Shown here piece after piece: positions 1-9,031 of a stretch of 64,000 nt of DNA. The position numbers were made by a program, and so were the translations under genes. Origin of the DNA: CAZSLO01 sp964608025 (lineage in GTDB: Bacteria > Chloroflexota > Dehalococcoidia > Lucifugimonadales > CAJWER01); assembly GCA_964608025.1 (NCBI GenBank), contig CAZSLO010000012.1, positions 124,001-188,000 of the forward strand. Direction: 5' to 3'. A model generated the notes under the pieces. It searched no databases, was not told the origin of the DNA, and saw only the letters and a list, made by a program, of their open reading frames with translations. Position 1 is the first letter of the stretch; each line of letters begins with the position of its first letter.

Positions 1-700
1 CGTATCGTATCAGTGCCACAATTTTCCCATCTGGCAACTCTACCAGATGCGGCTCATTGAAATACCCGGCATCAGCGAGTTTTTCTTCTGGTATTGGTAT
101 GACACCGGACAATTGCCATGACCTCCCCTCGTCTCTGGATTCGACGGAAGCAACGGTAGGCCTCCCATCGATTCTAGCGTTGCCGACCATCATTAAACGT
201 CCATCTTTAAGTTGAATTGGCCCATGGGGAGCTGACACGATAGTATCTACTTGTGGTTCCCAGTTTGCGCCGCCGTCTGTCGATCTCCTTGACCAACGGC
301 CGTGATATTTGGATCTGTCATGTTGGCTGATCTTTTTCCAATGGCGTAACCAGGACTTGTATTCGTTGGGATACATGTCGCGATACCTATCAGAAGAGTA
401 TGAAATACCAGTGAACCAAGTTATAAGTAACGTGCCGGATCTCATAACTACCATCCCGGTATCACGGTCATCGAGAGGGGAATTGTTCACGGTTTCTGGG
501 TCGGACCATGTATCGCCCCCATCACTGCTTCGAATGAGTTGGTTCTTACCATACGGACATACATGCGTCTCTCTATCACCGGAAAAGACGACGAGAATTT
601 CGCCACTTCTCGTTTGGCCAATAGTAGGCCAGGCCAAGTAGTTCTCAGGCTGTTTGAGGAGCACTTTATTCCAGTGGATAACTACTTTCTGATCGGACAT
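1..700 (-). CDS. BNR-repeat (sialidase-like) protein, 3' end cut by window edge
   Basis: The reverse strand is open from an ATG at 700 to the window edge, about 233 codons with no stop. A strong GGAGGAAAG ribosome site lies just upstream (702-710). The translation starts MSDQKVVIHWNK and contains Asp-box (BNR) motifs SSDGGDTW, STDGGANW and SRDEGRSW, then PHLVELPDGKIVALIRY. These are typical of six-bladed sialidase/neuraminidase-fold exo-hydrolases. The visible part has no signal peptide. The substrate cannot be told: many SAR202-type genomes carry such proteins, and family resemblance alone does not prove sialidase activity. It is divergent from the dehydrogenase at 845. Confidence 0.85.
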   Translation of the reverse strand, partial: MSDQKVVIHWNKVLLKQPENYLAWPTIGQTRSGEILVVFSGDRETHVCPYGKNQLIRSSDGGDTWSDPETVNNSPLDDRDTGMVVMRSGTLLITWFTGISYSSDRYRDMYPNEYKSWLRHWKKISQHDRSKYHGRWSRRSTDGGANWEPQVDTIVSAPHGPIQLKDGRLMMVGNARIDGRPTVASVESRDEGRSWQLSGVIPIPEEKLADAGYFNEPHLVELPDGKIVALIRY

Positions 701-844
701 TTCTTTCCTCCAAAAACGAAATCATAGTTACCATAACATGAAGGATGGCGGTGTCAATTTTGTTCTGACCCTTTCTCTATTCGACCATCAACCTCGTGCT
801 ACAATAATGAGCATCAGAACAGGACTGTAATTGGAGGCCCGTAA

Positions 845-1822
845 ATGGCCCGAACCTTCGTATCGCGACAGATATTCCCTGAGTATTTACAAAAGATTAA
901 GGATGAATCAGATGCCCAAATCTGGGAGGATGAGCTACCACCTCCCAGGGATGTATTGCTAGAAAAAGTTATTGGGATTGATGGGATACTTTGTCTATTG
1001 ACCGACCAAATAGACAAAGAACTTATGGAAGCGGCGGGTCCTCAATTGAAAGTCATAAGCCAGATCGCCGTTGGGTATAACAATATTGATATACCCGAGG
1101 CAACTAAGCGCGGCATACCTGTAGGATACACACCAGATGTGCTTACCCAGACTACTGCTGATGCGACATTGGCCTTAATGCTTGCGGCAGCGCGACGTGT
1201 CACTGAGAGTGAGCGAGCAGTTCGTGCTGGAGAGTGGCGTACTTGGCACCCTCTTCATTTTCTAGGCCAGGACCTTTATGGATCTACCGTGGGAATTATT
1301 GGTATGGGGCGCATTGGCCTAGAGGTAGCCAAGAGATGTCTTGGATTCGATACAAAAATCCTATATCACGATAAAGGCCGACGGGAAGATCTTGAAGCAG
1401 ATTACCCACTGAATTTCGTGGATTTTGACACCTTGCTTATGGAGTCCGATTTTGTATCTCTACACACGGTGTTAGACGATTCAACTTATCATCTAATCAG
1501 TGATGAGGCGTTTGACAAGATGAAAACTAATTCGGTATTGGTCAATGCTGCGAGGGGTCCTATAGTGGATCCAAAAGCCCTGTACAAGGCCCTTAAAGAT
1601 GGCCGAATTGCCGCAGCAGGACTTGATGTAACGGAACCTGAGCCTATTCCTATGAACGACCCGCTTCTCACGCTAGAGAATTGTGTAATTGTGCCACACA
1701 CGGCCAGCGCTAGTGTCAGTACTCGTCGGGAAATGTCTAGAATATCAGCAACGAACCTCCTTAACGGAATAAATGGGGAAAAATTATTGACCTGCGTTAA
1801 CCCTGAAGTATACGAAATATAG
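845..1822 (+). CDS. D-isomer-specific 2-hydroxyacid dehydrogenase (glyoxylate/hydroxypyruvate reductase type)
   Basis: A 325-aa protein of normal length for the family, which reduces 2-oxoacids such as glyoxylate or hydroxypyruvate with NAD(P)H. The nucleotide-binding motif GIIGMGRIG lies near residue 150. The family signature with catalytic Arg (VNAARGPIVD) is near residue 235, LDVTEPEP follows, and the catalytic His is in PHTASAS near residue 288. The N-terminal substrate domain includes GYNNIDIPEA. The gene stands alone, transcribed away from the BNR gene, with GGAGG just before the ATG. Exact substrate is not readable from sequence. Confidence 0.93.
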   Translation: MARTFVSRQIFPEYLQKIKDESDAQIWEDELPPPRDVLLEKVIGIDGILCLLTDQIDKELMEAAGPQLKVISQIAVGYNNIDIPEATKRGIPVGYTPDVLTQTTADATLALMLAAARRVTESERAVRAGEWRTWHPLHFLGQDLYGSTVGIIGMGRIGLEVAKRCLGFDTKILYHDKGRREDLEADYPLNFVDFDTLLMESDFVSLHTVLDDSTYHLISDEAFDKMKTNSVLVNAARGPIVDPKALYKALKDGRIAAAGLDVTEPEPIPMNDPLLTLENCVIVPHTASASVSTRREMSRISATNLLNGINGEKLLTCVNPEVYEI

Positions 1823-1887
1823 GTCAGTAAATAATTTACCCATATATGCAAGAGGTTCTTTTTTTGAACACTTGAGAAGTATAAGGA

Positions 1888-2718
1888 TTACTCTTTGCCC
1901 AGTCTGCGCTTGAGACGTCCCAATAGACGTCTCACTGCAGGTGCGTCAGGACTAGTTGGACTCATCTCGACGTAGTGTCGAAGATCGTCTAGGGCCTCAG
2001 CTGCTTGCCCTATACGTAGCTTTACCAGTCCCCGGTCACGTAAGTCTTGAGAACTCCGTGGCTTGAGTGCGAGTGTCCAGTCAATCACCTTTAATGCGTT
2101 AAAGTGGTCTTGCGACCTTAGGTATGAGAATTTGAGATTTCTGACTATCCGTGTTAAGAATTGGGTCTTGGTTACTGGTAACAGGTAGTTATCTTGCCAC
2201 ACGGCGTTTTCGCCAGACATATCATGGAACCTCGCAATGCATTCTTGCTTTGAAAGAAGGATTCCGCCGTAGAATGGGTCCACAAAAACGTCGTCTTCAT
2301 ATTCGTGTTTGACTAGAAAATGGCCGGGCATACCAATTCCTAGTAGAGGAATGCCGACTCGGCTACCAACTTCAATGTAAAGTAGGGCCAGGGAGATTGG
2401 GATTCCCTTTCGGGTCGAAAGTACGATATTTAGGAAGCTGTTTTCTGGGTTGTAGTAGTCTGTTTGATCACCATGAAACCCGAGTTCGTCGAAAATATAT
2501 TCGCTTAAAACGTTCATGTCTGCCATCGGTTCACGGTGAGACCCCAGTTTTTTTAGCACTATCTTTCCCATACAGTCTAGTGCGCTGAGTTCCCCATCTA
2601 TATTTAAATCAGGATGTTCGATTGTTGAGAAAAGCAGAGCGGCCCGTGCTAGATTGATTTCCTGATCATCACCCTCAAGCATTGAAGTGAGATCAGCAGT
2701 TACGTTACGAGATTGCAT
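1888..2718 (-). CDS. SirB1-like transglutaminase-fold protein with TPR-like C-terminus
   Basis: A 276-aa protein matching the SirB1/transglutaminase-like family. The core region around residues 95-150 reads RKGIPISLALLYIEVGSRVG and GMPGHFLVKHE followed by VFVDPFYGG, the usual conserved block. The C-terminal third (LRDRGLVKLRIGQAAEALDDL) looks like a tetratricopeptide repeat. The normal role of these proteins is poorly defined. It lies upstream of an HNH gene on the same strand with about 90 nt between; operon membership is uncertain. Confidence 0.85.
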   Translation of the reverse strand: MQSRNVTADLTSMLEGDDQEINLARAALLFSTIEHPDLNIDGELSALDCMGKIVLKKLGSHREPMADMNVLSEYIFDELGFHGDQTDYYNPENSFLNIVLSTRKGIPISLALLYIEVGSRVGIPLLGIGMPGHFLVKHEYEDDVFVDPFYGGILLSKQECIARFHDMSGENAVWQDNYLLPVTKTQFLTRIVRNLKFSYLRSQDHFNALKVIDWTLALKPRSSQDLRDRGLVKLRIGQAAEALDDLRHYVEMSPTSPDAPAVRRLLGRLKRRLGKE

Positions 2719-2811
2719 CGAACACCTTGACTTGGATAGTTATTGTCAACTTATCACAGGTGCCGTGACCGTGCCAGCCCAGACGTGGGACTTAATCGGA
2801 ACACAGTTTCC

Positions 2812-3318
2812 TTAAGATATCCAAGGGATGAATTCACGCCATTCCTTTAATATTGGACGATGTCGAAAGAGTGCATATGGATCTGGGTGGGGAGGTGCAG
2901 GTTTACGTTTTAGCTTCATCTGAGCTTCAGTGGGCGTATGTCCTGCTTTCTTGTGGTTACAAACTACGCATGCGCTTACAACGTTGCTCCATTCGTGGGG
3001 TCCACCCCGCGATCTTGGCAATATATGGTCAAGTGTCAATGTCTTGGTTTTTTCCCCACAGTACTGGCACGCAAAGGCATCCCTGTAAAAGATTGCTCTT
3101 CTGGACAATCGACGTTGGATAATAGGCTGTTTTACCATGTATATCAGTCTGATAACTGATGGTTTTGGGAACGACATACTCACGGTACGTATGTCCCCCA
3201 AGCCGTTCAGCATCAATTCTGCCTTGCCCAAACCTAGTAGGATCAGCGCCCTACGTATGTTGCATATGTTGAGAGGCTGGTAGTTTTGATTAAGGACTAG
3301 TACTGGAGCGTGGATCAT
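2812..3318 (-). CDS. HNH endonuclease family protein
   Basis: A 168-aa protein. Residues about 85-125 form an HNH domain with zinc ligands CQYC and CVVCNHKK flanking the LDHILPRSRGG core (His and Asn of the HNH motif). The N-terminal 80 residues (VLVLNQNYQPLNICNIRRAL) match the conserved extension of a widespread small bacterial HNH family. These are presumed nucleases, but the housekeeping-like distribution leaves their role unclear. It starts 12 nt after the end of the CvpA gene on the same strand, so the two are probably co-transcribed. Confidence 0.9.
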   Translation of the reverse strand: MIHAPVLVLNQNYQPLNICNIRRALILLGLGKAELMLNGLGDIRTVSMSFPKPSVIRLIYMVKQPIIQRRLSRRAIFYRDAFACQYCGEKTKTLTLDHILPRSRGGPHEWSNVVSACVVCNHKKAGHTPTEAQMKLKRKPAPPHPDPYALFRHRPILKEWREFIPWIS

Positions 3319-3330
3319 TGAGCATTGATG

Positions 3331-3960
3331 CTATGGGTCTGATGTGATCTCAATTGCACGACGAAGTAAATCAATCGCCACTTCGAAGTCTGCAGAAACG
3401 TAACCTAAAGTATCACCTGGTATCTTGTTGAAGGAACTGATGTATGCCGAAACAAGCTGTGAATCAACCATTTTGCCCTCTAGCCCTGTCTTAATGTTGT
3501 CTATTTTTTGTATAGGGACTTGGCCTGCGACCGATCCGGGGATATTGTTAGTAACAGTATCAGAATCGAATGAGTAGGTAAGCCTCGCCAGCCCTATTAC
3601 AAGCATACTGGATAACGAAAGGCCGATGATCAATCCGAGGGCTAGTCCGCCAATACGGTCTAAAATGCTAGATATTCCGATTGTTACCACTGATAACATC
3701 GGTTTGGCGAATTTGTATGAGAAATTTGTTATGAACAGGACTATCGCAATTACTACGAAATAGGATACGACGGTTAACAGTGTTTCGTTTTGGACTGACC
3801 CTCCAAGTATACTGCCGATATAGCGACTAGATTGACCTGCGAATAAACAGCCTATATAGATTCCGGCTGCTATGAAGACGGCTCTTATTAGACCTAGCTT
3901 TACTCCCCCTATTATTCCTGCTGCTAGTGTTCCAAGTATGATGTAATCTAGGAAATTCAC
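3331..3960 (-). CDS. CvpA family membrane protein
   Basis: A 209-aa integral membrane protein with GTG start at 3960. Hydrophobic segments lie at about residues 3-22, 27-45, 60-82 and 105-130, and the N-terminus MNFLDYIILGTLAAGIIGGVKLG is typical of CvpA (colicin V production family). The family is linked to envelope homeostasis; no catalytic motif is visible. The polar C-terminal 70 residues are probably extracytoplasmic or cytosolic tail. It is followed closely by the HNH gene. Confidence 0.85.
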   Translation of the reverse strand: MNFLDYIILGTLAAGIIGGVKLGLIRAVFIAAGIYIGCLFAGQSSRYIGSILGGSVQNETLLTVVSYFVVIAIVLFITNFSYKFAKPMLSVVTIGISSILDRIGGLALGLIIGLSLSSMLVIGLARLTYSFDSDTVTNNIPGSVAGQVPIQKIDNIKTGLEGKMVDSQLVSAYISSFNKIPGDTLGYVSADFEVAIDLLRRAIEITSDP

Positions 3961-4108
3961 TTTGATTGTCCTATCCGTTGTAGAACTTTAATCTAAAACC
4001 GTACTGATCAATATTCGGAAAATATTATCATAGCGGGATTATGATATAAAACTTAAATTTATCCTTTTAAAAGATTCTGCCACTGTAAGAATAGGGACTT
4101 TGTTTGTC

Positions 4109-4138
4109 TTGACACTATTTTATACGCATTGCTAGCAT
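4109..4138 (+). promoter_or_regulatory. candidate sigma70-type promoter for glmU
   Basis: TTGACA at 4109-4114 and TAGCAT at 4133-4138 with an 18-bp spacer, about 95 bp before the glmU start. The -35 is perfect and the -10 is weak. Inference only. Confidence 0.35.
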
Positions 4139-4231
4139 GGACATTGGAGAGTGGACAATCTTTTAATGAAATAAGGCTACTTGTCAGCGTCGTGCGCGGT
4201 TTACTTGCAGCGTTAGGCGCTGTTTTTATTT

Positions 4232-5599
4232 GTGATAATGGACAAACAGGCTGCTGTAATATTAGTTGCAGGCAAGGGTACCCGTATGAAGTCGGGGATT
4301 CCAAAAGCATTGCATTTGGTTTGTGGCAAGGAGATGGTTACACTTATCGTAGATTCGGTGAGGGCAGCTGGAATAAATAGGATTGTGGTAGTTGTAGCTC
4401 CAGAATCCGATTCGATTAAGGCGATTCTTGGCAATGATGTTAATTATGTGGAACAGACGGATCAGCTAGGCACTGGCCACGCTCTCTTGCAGGCTAGAGA
4501 GGTTTTAGAAGGAGTCAGTGAGATCACTGTACTTGCCGGGGATACGCCTTTGATTCGTTCTGGATCCTTAGAATCGCTTGCAAGAATTCAGCGTGATAAT
4601 AGTGCACTTATAACTATATTGACAGCAGTTGTGGGAGATCCCAGTGACCTGGGAAGGATAGTCAGAGACGACAAAGGTATCAATGCTGTAATTGAGCACT
4701 ATATGGCTAGTCCTGAAGACTTGAAGATCAGAGAAGTAAACAGCGGTGCCTACAGGATTAAATCGTCTTGGTTATGGCCAGTACTGAAATCACTGCAGCC
4801 GTCTTCCAATGGTGAGGTGCTTTTGACCGACTTGGTAGCTGTTGCTGCATCTGATAGGAGTGGATCGGTTACTTCGGTAACAGCACAAGATCCTACAGAG
4901 ATTTTGGGTATCAATGACCGAGTTCAACTTGCGGCAGCAGAGAAAATTATGCGTGGGCGTATTTGTAAAAGATTGATGCTCAAAGGAGTGACAATCCCAG
5001 ACCCCCAGTCCGTATACATCGATATCAATGTCAAGATTGGCGAAGATGCGATTGTGATGCCGAATACTCATGTCCTAGGGCAATCAATTATAGGCCGTGG
5101 TTGTAGGATTGGACCTAACAGCATCATCAAGGACTCTTCGATAGGAGATGGATGCAGTGTTTTAGCTTCAGCCGTTACGGAAGCTACATTAGAAAATGAA
5201 GTGGAGATTGGTCCCTTTAGCAATGTGCGGTCAGGTACCTATCTGGAGTCTTATGTCAACATAGGCACTACGGTAGAACTTAAGAAAACTCGAATAGGAC
5301 GTAATTCAAAGGTGAACCATTTTAGCTATATTGGAGATGCAGATATTGGTAGTGAAGTGAACATTGGGGCTGGGACGATCACATGCAATTATGATGGTAT
5401 TGAGAAACATTCAACCCGCATTGGAGACGGGGCTCTGATTGGTTCTGATACTATGTTAGTGGCGCCCGTAGATGTTGGATCCAATGCTCGGACGGGAGCT
5501 GGCGCTATAGTAACCAATGATGTTCCAGAAGGAACACTTGTAGTTGGATCTCCTGCACGGGTTAAGAAGAAGGAGCTAGGTCGTGGCTTGCAGGATTAA
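4232..5599 (+). CDS. glmU: bifunctional UDP-GlcNAc pyrophosphorylase / glucosamine-1-phosphate acetyltransferase
   Basis: A 455-aa protein of standard GlmU length. It acetylates glucosamine-1-phosphate and couples it to UTP to give UDP-GlcNAc for peptidoglycan. The N-terminal pyrophosphorylase domain carries VILVAGKGTRMKS (residues about 9-21) and LAGDTPL. The C-terminal half is a left-handed beta-helix of hexapeptide repeats (IGPNSIIKDSSIGDG) with the acetyltransferase motifs KVNHFSYIGDADIG and GAGTITCNYDG. The GTG at 4232 is used here; an ATG two codons later (4238) is an equally good start. glmS, the preceding pathway step, begins at the right edge of the window. Confidence 0.96.
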   Translation: MIMDKQAAVILVAGKGTRMKSGIPKALHLVCGKEMVTLIVDSVRAAGINRIVVVVAPESDSIKAILGNDVNYVEQTDQLGTGHALLQAREVLEGVSEITVLAGDTPLIRSGSLESLARIQRDNSALITILTAVVGDPSDLGRIVRDDKGINAVIEHYMASPEDLKIREVNSGAYRIKSSWLWPVLKSLQPSSNGEVLLTDLVAVAASDRSGSVTSVTAQDPTEILGINDRVQLAAAEKIMRGRICKRLMLKGVTIPDPQSVYIDINVKIGEDAIVMPNTHVLGQSIIGRGCRIGPNSIIKDSSIGDGCSVLASAVTEATLENEVEIGPFSNVRSGTYLESYVNIGTTVELKKTRIGRNSKVNHFSYIGDADIGSEVNIGAGTITCNYDGIEKHSTRIGDGALIGSDTMLVAPVDVGSNARTGAGAIVTNDVPEGTLVVGSPARVKKKELGRGLQD

Positions 5600-5649
5600 G
5601 GATTGGTTTGTTGGGCGGAAGACCCTTATTGAGTTAGGATATTCGATAA

Positions 5650-6918
5650 TTGGAGAGTGATAGTACGATCCCCTGGGTGGCGTTAGCCATCTCAGGGACA
5701 GGTTTCTTTCTAATATCTTTCGTAGAATCGAGCCTTGCTTCGGTACGCCGGGATAGGGCTCAGTGGCTGGTCGCGCACGGGGTACCCGGTGCTATTGTTC
5801 TTGAAGGCCTTCACTCTACCCCGCTTGGCCCTACAGGCTCTTTGACGATTCTCAAGTATGTTTTACTGGGAACAAACCTCATGTCAAGCATAGGGGTAGG
5901 GGTGTTGTATGGCGACATGGATTGGAATACCCCATTCCTTATCGGCGCTTCTTCACTAGTCATTTCTGGACTCTTATACATAAAGGCATATTGGCTAGCG
6001 GGGCTTTGCGGAGAAAAGTCGGCATTGCGGTTGGCTAGACCCGCCCGGATATTGTTCAGAATGCTGAGGCCTCTCACAATGCTTTACTTGGTGGTGGGTA
6101 ATGGATTGAGTAGGCCTAAGAACGAAGATCTCAATATGACTGACAATGGGATACCAGATCAACTCGGGATTGGGATTGATTCCACAGATGAAACTCTAGA
6201 TGAGCACGAGGCTCGTATGATTAGAGGTGTTGTCGATTTGGATCGCACTACTGCCAGAGAAATAATGGTGCCAAGACTAGATATGGTCACAGTAGAAATC
6301 GGTGTACCCATTACAGAACTAGTACACTTGATGATCGAGTCGGGACATAGCCGTATACCTGTAACTCTTGGAAGCCTCGATAAGATCGAAGGTATCGTCT
6401 ACTCTAGGGAAGTACTTGCATCGATGGTAAATGAGAAGATTTCACCTGAGGTCCTTAACAACAATGTTGTCAGGGATGCTTTGTTCATACCGGAATCGAA
6501 GACTCTAGAGGAGCTACTAGAAGAATTCCAACACCGTCAGTTGCAAATTGCGATTGTAGTAGACGAATATGGTGGTGTTTCTGGATTAGTTACAATTGAA
6601 GATTTATTGGAAGAGATAGTAGGTGAGATTACAGATGAATTTGATATTCAGGAGCCAGATATAGAGCGACAGGGAGGCGATTCTTTTTTGATCGACGCTC
6701 GCATTGGATTGGATTCAGCCAGCGAGCTTCTGGGCACTACATTTCAAGGAGATGGATTTGATACTCTTGGGGGCTTCATTTATCAACGGCTTGGTAGAAT
6801 TCCGAAGATTGGGGATCTTGTTGACCATGAAGGACTCGAAATTCAAGTAGTCGCTACTGTTGGCAGAAGGGTCAAACAGGTACGCGTAGTGAAAACCACG
6901 CCATCGGATAGTGACTAG
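5650..6918 (+). CDS. CorC/HlyC (CNNM-like) membrane protein with CBS pair
   Basis: A 422-aa protein starting with TTG. The N-terminal DUF21-type membrane domain has about four hydrophobic segments in residues 8-150. A CBS-domain pair follows (residues about 205-330), with TTAREIMVPRLDMV, SRIPVT and VVDEYGGVSGLVTIEDLLEEIVGEI. A C-terminal CorC_HlyC domain (residues 345-415) closes the protein. The family is tied to magnesium/cobalt efflux or membrane integrity; the hemolysin name is historical. It lies 50 nt after glmU, so read-through from that promoter is possible. Confidence 0.92.
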   Translation: MESDSTIPWVALAISGTGFFLISFVESSLASVRRDRAQWLVAHGVPGAIVLEGLHSTPLGPTGSLTILKYVLLGTNLMSSIGVGVLYGDMDWNTPFLIGASSLVISGLLYIKAYWLAGLCGEKSALRLARPARILFRMLRPLTMLYLVVGNGLSRPKNEDLNMTDNGIPDQLGIGIDSTDETLDEHEARMIRGVVDLDRTTAREIMVPRLDMVTVEIGVPITELVHLMIESGHSRIPVTLGSLDKIEGIVYSREVLASMVNEKISPEVLNNNVVRDALFIPESKTLEELLEEFQHRQLQIAIVVDEYGGVSGLVTIEDLLEEIVGEITDEFDIQEPDIERQGGDSFLIDARIGLDSASELLGTTFQGDGFDTLGGFIYQRLGRIPKIGDLVDHEGLEIQVVATVGRRVKQVRVVKTTPSDSD

Positions 6919-7001
6919 GAATAGGCCTGGCCATCCAATGGATCTCATCTCTTCTGAAATATCTTAGGTCCGCGAAATTCCCAGTGCGATAGAATCGTAA
7001 T

Positions 7002-7118
7002 ATGGTCAAATTAGTTATAGGTTTTGCAACTGTAACTATCCTGTTAATGGCATCTGCATGCTCAACGGTTTTTGAACAAACAGTAACGACCGTATCTCTT
7101 GTGCGGACCAGGAATTAG
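7002..7118 (+). CDS. candidate 38-residue lipoprotein
   Basis: A short ORF in the gap between two larger genes. It starts ATG GTC AAA and encodes a hydrophobic stretch (LVIGFATVTILLMASAC) ending in a lipobox-like Ala-Ser-Ala-Cys at residues 17-20, then 18 polar residues ending RTRN. The pattern recalls entericidin-type micro-lipoproteins, but there is no sequence match beyond the lipobox. The stop lies 6 nt from the end of trpF on the other strand. The ribosome site is weak. Possible alternatives are a chance ORF or a gene remnant. Confidence 0.4.
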   Translation: MVKLVIGFATVTILLMASACSTVFEQTVTTVSLVRTRN

Positions 7119-7124
7119 AACAAT

Positions 7125-7781
7125 TTAACCTATACGATGTACCTCGTTGGCGAAGTCTAGTATTTTGGAGGCGTCTTTGACACCGGCTGTTTCCACCCCG
7201 CTTGAAACATCAACACCTAATGGATGGACTTCTTGAATCGCGCGACCTACATTATCTGGTGTGAGGCCACCAGCCAAGATGACGTCATACATGTCAGCCA
7301 GATTTTTTGCGATTATCCAGTCAAAAGTTTTGCCGGTGCCTCCCATCGCACCCTTTTCGTATTTGTCTAATATGACCATGTGTCCTGCCGTCCTGACTTC
7401 TTCGATCTCCCGCGATGAAGATTTGATGGAGTCGGGTTGAGAATTTTCGTCCCGGATCTTAATTTGTTTGATTATCGGGATGTCAATATAAGCCCAATAT
7501 TCAAGGGATTCGTCACCGCAAAGTTGTACCATGTCGAGTCCACACTGCCGGGCTATGCGATTCACTTCATCTATTGACTGATTAGCGAAAAGCCCAACGA
7601 GTTGCGGGCATAGGCTTCCTAGCCCTGAGCGGAGTGTCTGTATAATTGACTGGGCTATTTCTTGAGTTATCTCTCTTCGAACCCCAGGTACGAAGACCAT
7701 GCCTATGAAGTCTGCTCCCGCTTTTGCGGCTACAAGGGCATTGTCAGGATCTCTTAGTCCACAGACCTTTAATTTTGTCAC
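7125..7781 (-). CDS. trpF: phosphoribosylanthranilate isomerase
   Basis: A 218-aa TIM-barrel enzyme of tryptophan synthesis, converting phosphoribosylanthranilate to CdRP. The start KVCGLRDPDNA carries the catalytic Cys of the TrpF KICG motif, followed by GADFIGMVFVPGVRR. The catalytic Asp is probably in VILDKYEKGAMGGTGKTFDW, and the phosphate site is LAGGLTPDNV with GVDVSSGVE near residue 190. The start overlaps the trpC stop by 4 nt, indicating translational coupling. No other trp genes are in the window. Confidence 0.95.
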   Translation of the reverse strand: MTKLKVCGLRDPDNALVAAKAGADFIGMVFVPGVRREITQEIAQSIIQTLRSGLGSLCPQLVGLFANQSIDEVNRIARQCGLDMVQLCGDESLEYWAYIDIPIIKQIKIRDENSQPDSIKSSSREIEEVRTAGHMVILDKYEKGAMGGTGKTFDWIIAKNLADMYDVILAGGLTPDNVGRAIQEVHPLGVDVSSGVETAGVKDASKILDFANEVHRIG

Positions 7782-8578
7782 ATCATTTCCCTAAGCTTTT
7801 TGCCTGGATCTTTAGATGTGACTAGGGCCTCCCCGACTAATATCGCATTGGCTCCCGATTCTGCTACTCTCAGAATATCGTTCCTAGTATTGATACCACT
7901 CTCGCTGACGACTATACAATTGTTCGGAACTTTCGGTGCCAATCTTTCAGTAACGGACAAATCCGTTTGGAATGTATGTAGGTTCCGGTTGTTTATTCCG
8001 ATAATCTCTGCACCTGATTTTATTGCAATTTCGAGTTCGTCTTCATCGTGTACCTCTACCAGACATTGGATCCAAAATTGCTGCGCAATATTCATCAGGT
8101 CTAATAATTGGGATGATGAAAGCATGCTTACTATGAGTAATACTGAGTCTGCTCCGTAGGCCCGTGCCTCGCAAATTTGGTATGGATCGAAAATGAAATC
8201 TTTGCGTAGGATTGGTATCGGTGTGGATTTAAGAGTCTCATGGACCATCTCCATGTCGTGGAGGCTGCCTTGGAAGAATGGTTTGTTTGTTAGTACAGAA
8301 ATGGCAGCGGCACCATTTTCGGCGTAGGTTTTAGCCAGATGGGCTGGATCTAGGTTTTGTGAGAGGATACCCTTTGAAGGTGTAGCTCTTTTGATTTCTG
8401 CGATTATCCTGACCCGGTCTCCCATCAGGGTTCCTGCTAGGTTAAGCGGTCTTGAATTTACACAAGACTTGATTCTTTGCTCAAGCGTTTGAATCGGAAC
8501 AGATGTACGTCGACTAAGAAGGTCTTCTTGCTCCGATTCAACTATTTTTTTCAAAATGTCAGGGGTGTCAGATTTCAT
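7778..8578 (-). CDS. trpC: indole-3-glycerol phosphate synthase
   Basis: A 266-aa TIM barrel that closes CdRP to indole-3-glycerol phosphate, the step after TrpF. Signatures are IIAEIKRATPSKG (residues about 58-70), VLTNKPFFQGS, PILRKDFIFDPYQ, GINNRNLHTF and VVSESGI, all standard for TrpC. Length matches the family. It precedes trpF with a 4-nt overlap, giving a two-gene trpC-trpF unit. No leader peptide or attenuator is apparent upstream. Confidence 0.96.
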   Translation of the reverse strand: MKSDTPDILKKIVESEQEDLLSRRTSVPIQTLEQRIKSCVNSRPLNLAGTLMGDRVRIIAEIKRATPSKGILSQNLDPAHLAKTYAENGAAAISVLTNKPFFQGSLHDMEMVHETLKSTPIPILRKDFIFDPYQICEARAYGADSVLLIVSMLSSSQLLDLMNIAQQFWIQCLVEVHDEDELEIAIKSGAEIIGINNRNLHTFQTDLSVTERLAPKVPNNCIVVSESGINTRNDILRVAESGANAILVGEALVTSKDPGKKLREMM

Positions 8579-8704
8579 TGCTTTTATTTGTGAAAACTGT
8601 CCATTTATTAGTTGTATTTGTTTGTGATCTAATGCGGATTCTTTAAGTGTGTATTGTTGAGGGAATCGGGATGATAGTAACTATAGGTGTGGTTTTAGAT
8701 AGGT

Positions 8705-8893
8705 TCAACTAGGCGGTATAAATCTCTTTCTAGTTGTATATAGGATGATCGCACCCAAAATTGCTAGGAATACCAGAGCCGAGTGACCACCAGTTACCCC
8801 GATTATGAAGGATGTTATCGTCGCAAGAAATAAGGTGACGTATATGTAGTATGATGCTTTGATAGTAAGATTGCCTTTAGACTGTATGATTTG
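8705..8893 (-). pseudogene. small membrane-protein ORF without a usable start codon
   Basis: The gap 8579-9031 contains a 62-codon open frame on the minus strand. It translates as QSKGNLTIKASYY, a hydrophobic run IYVTLFLATITSFIIGVTGG, a second one ALVFLAILGAIILYTT, and RKRFIPPS-stop. This is a convincing two-TM hairpin with positive C-terminus. The frame is bounded upstream by TGA (8894-8896) and holds no ATG, GTG or TTG in its first 20 codons; an ATA sits at codon 3. It may be a decayed gene, a start lost by mutation or sequencing error, or an ORF using a rare start. I do not recognise the family. The rest of the gap shows nothing. Confidence 0.4.
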
Positions 8894-9031
8894 TCAGGTA
8901 TTGATAGGGCAATATGTTCGCAGAGGCTCGTAAAATTATAAAGTGCCTAAGATTATTTTATCTGGTAATGGGAACTCTTAATCCAACATGAAGTTTTTAC
9001 TTCCTTTAATGGTCGAGTCAATATCAGGGTC

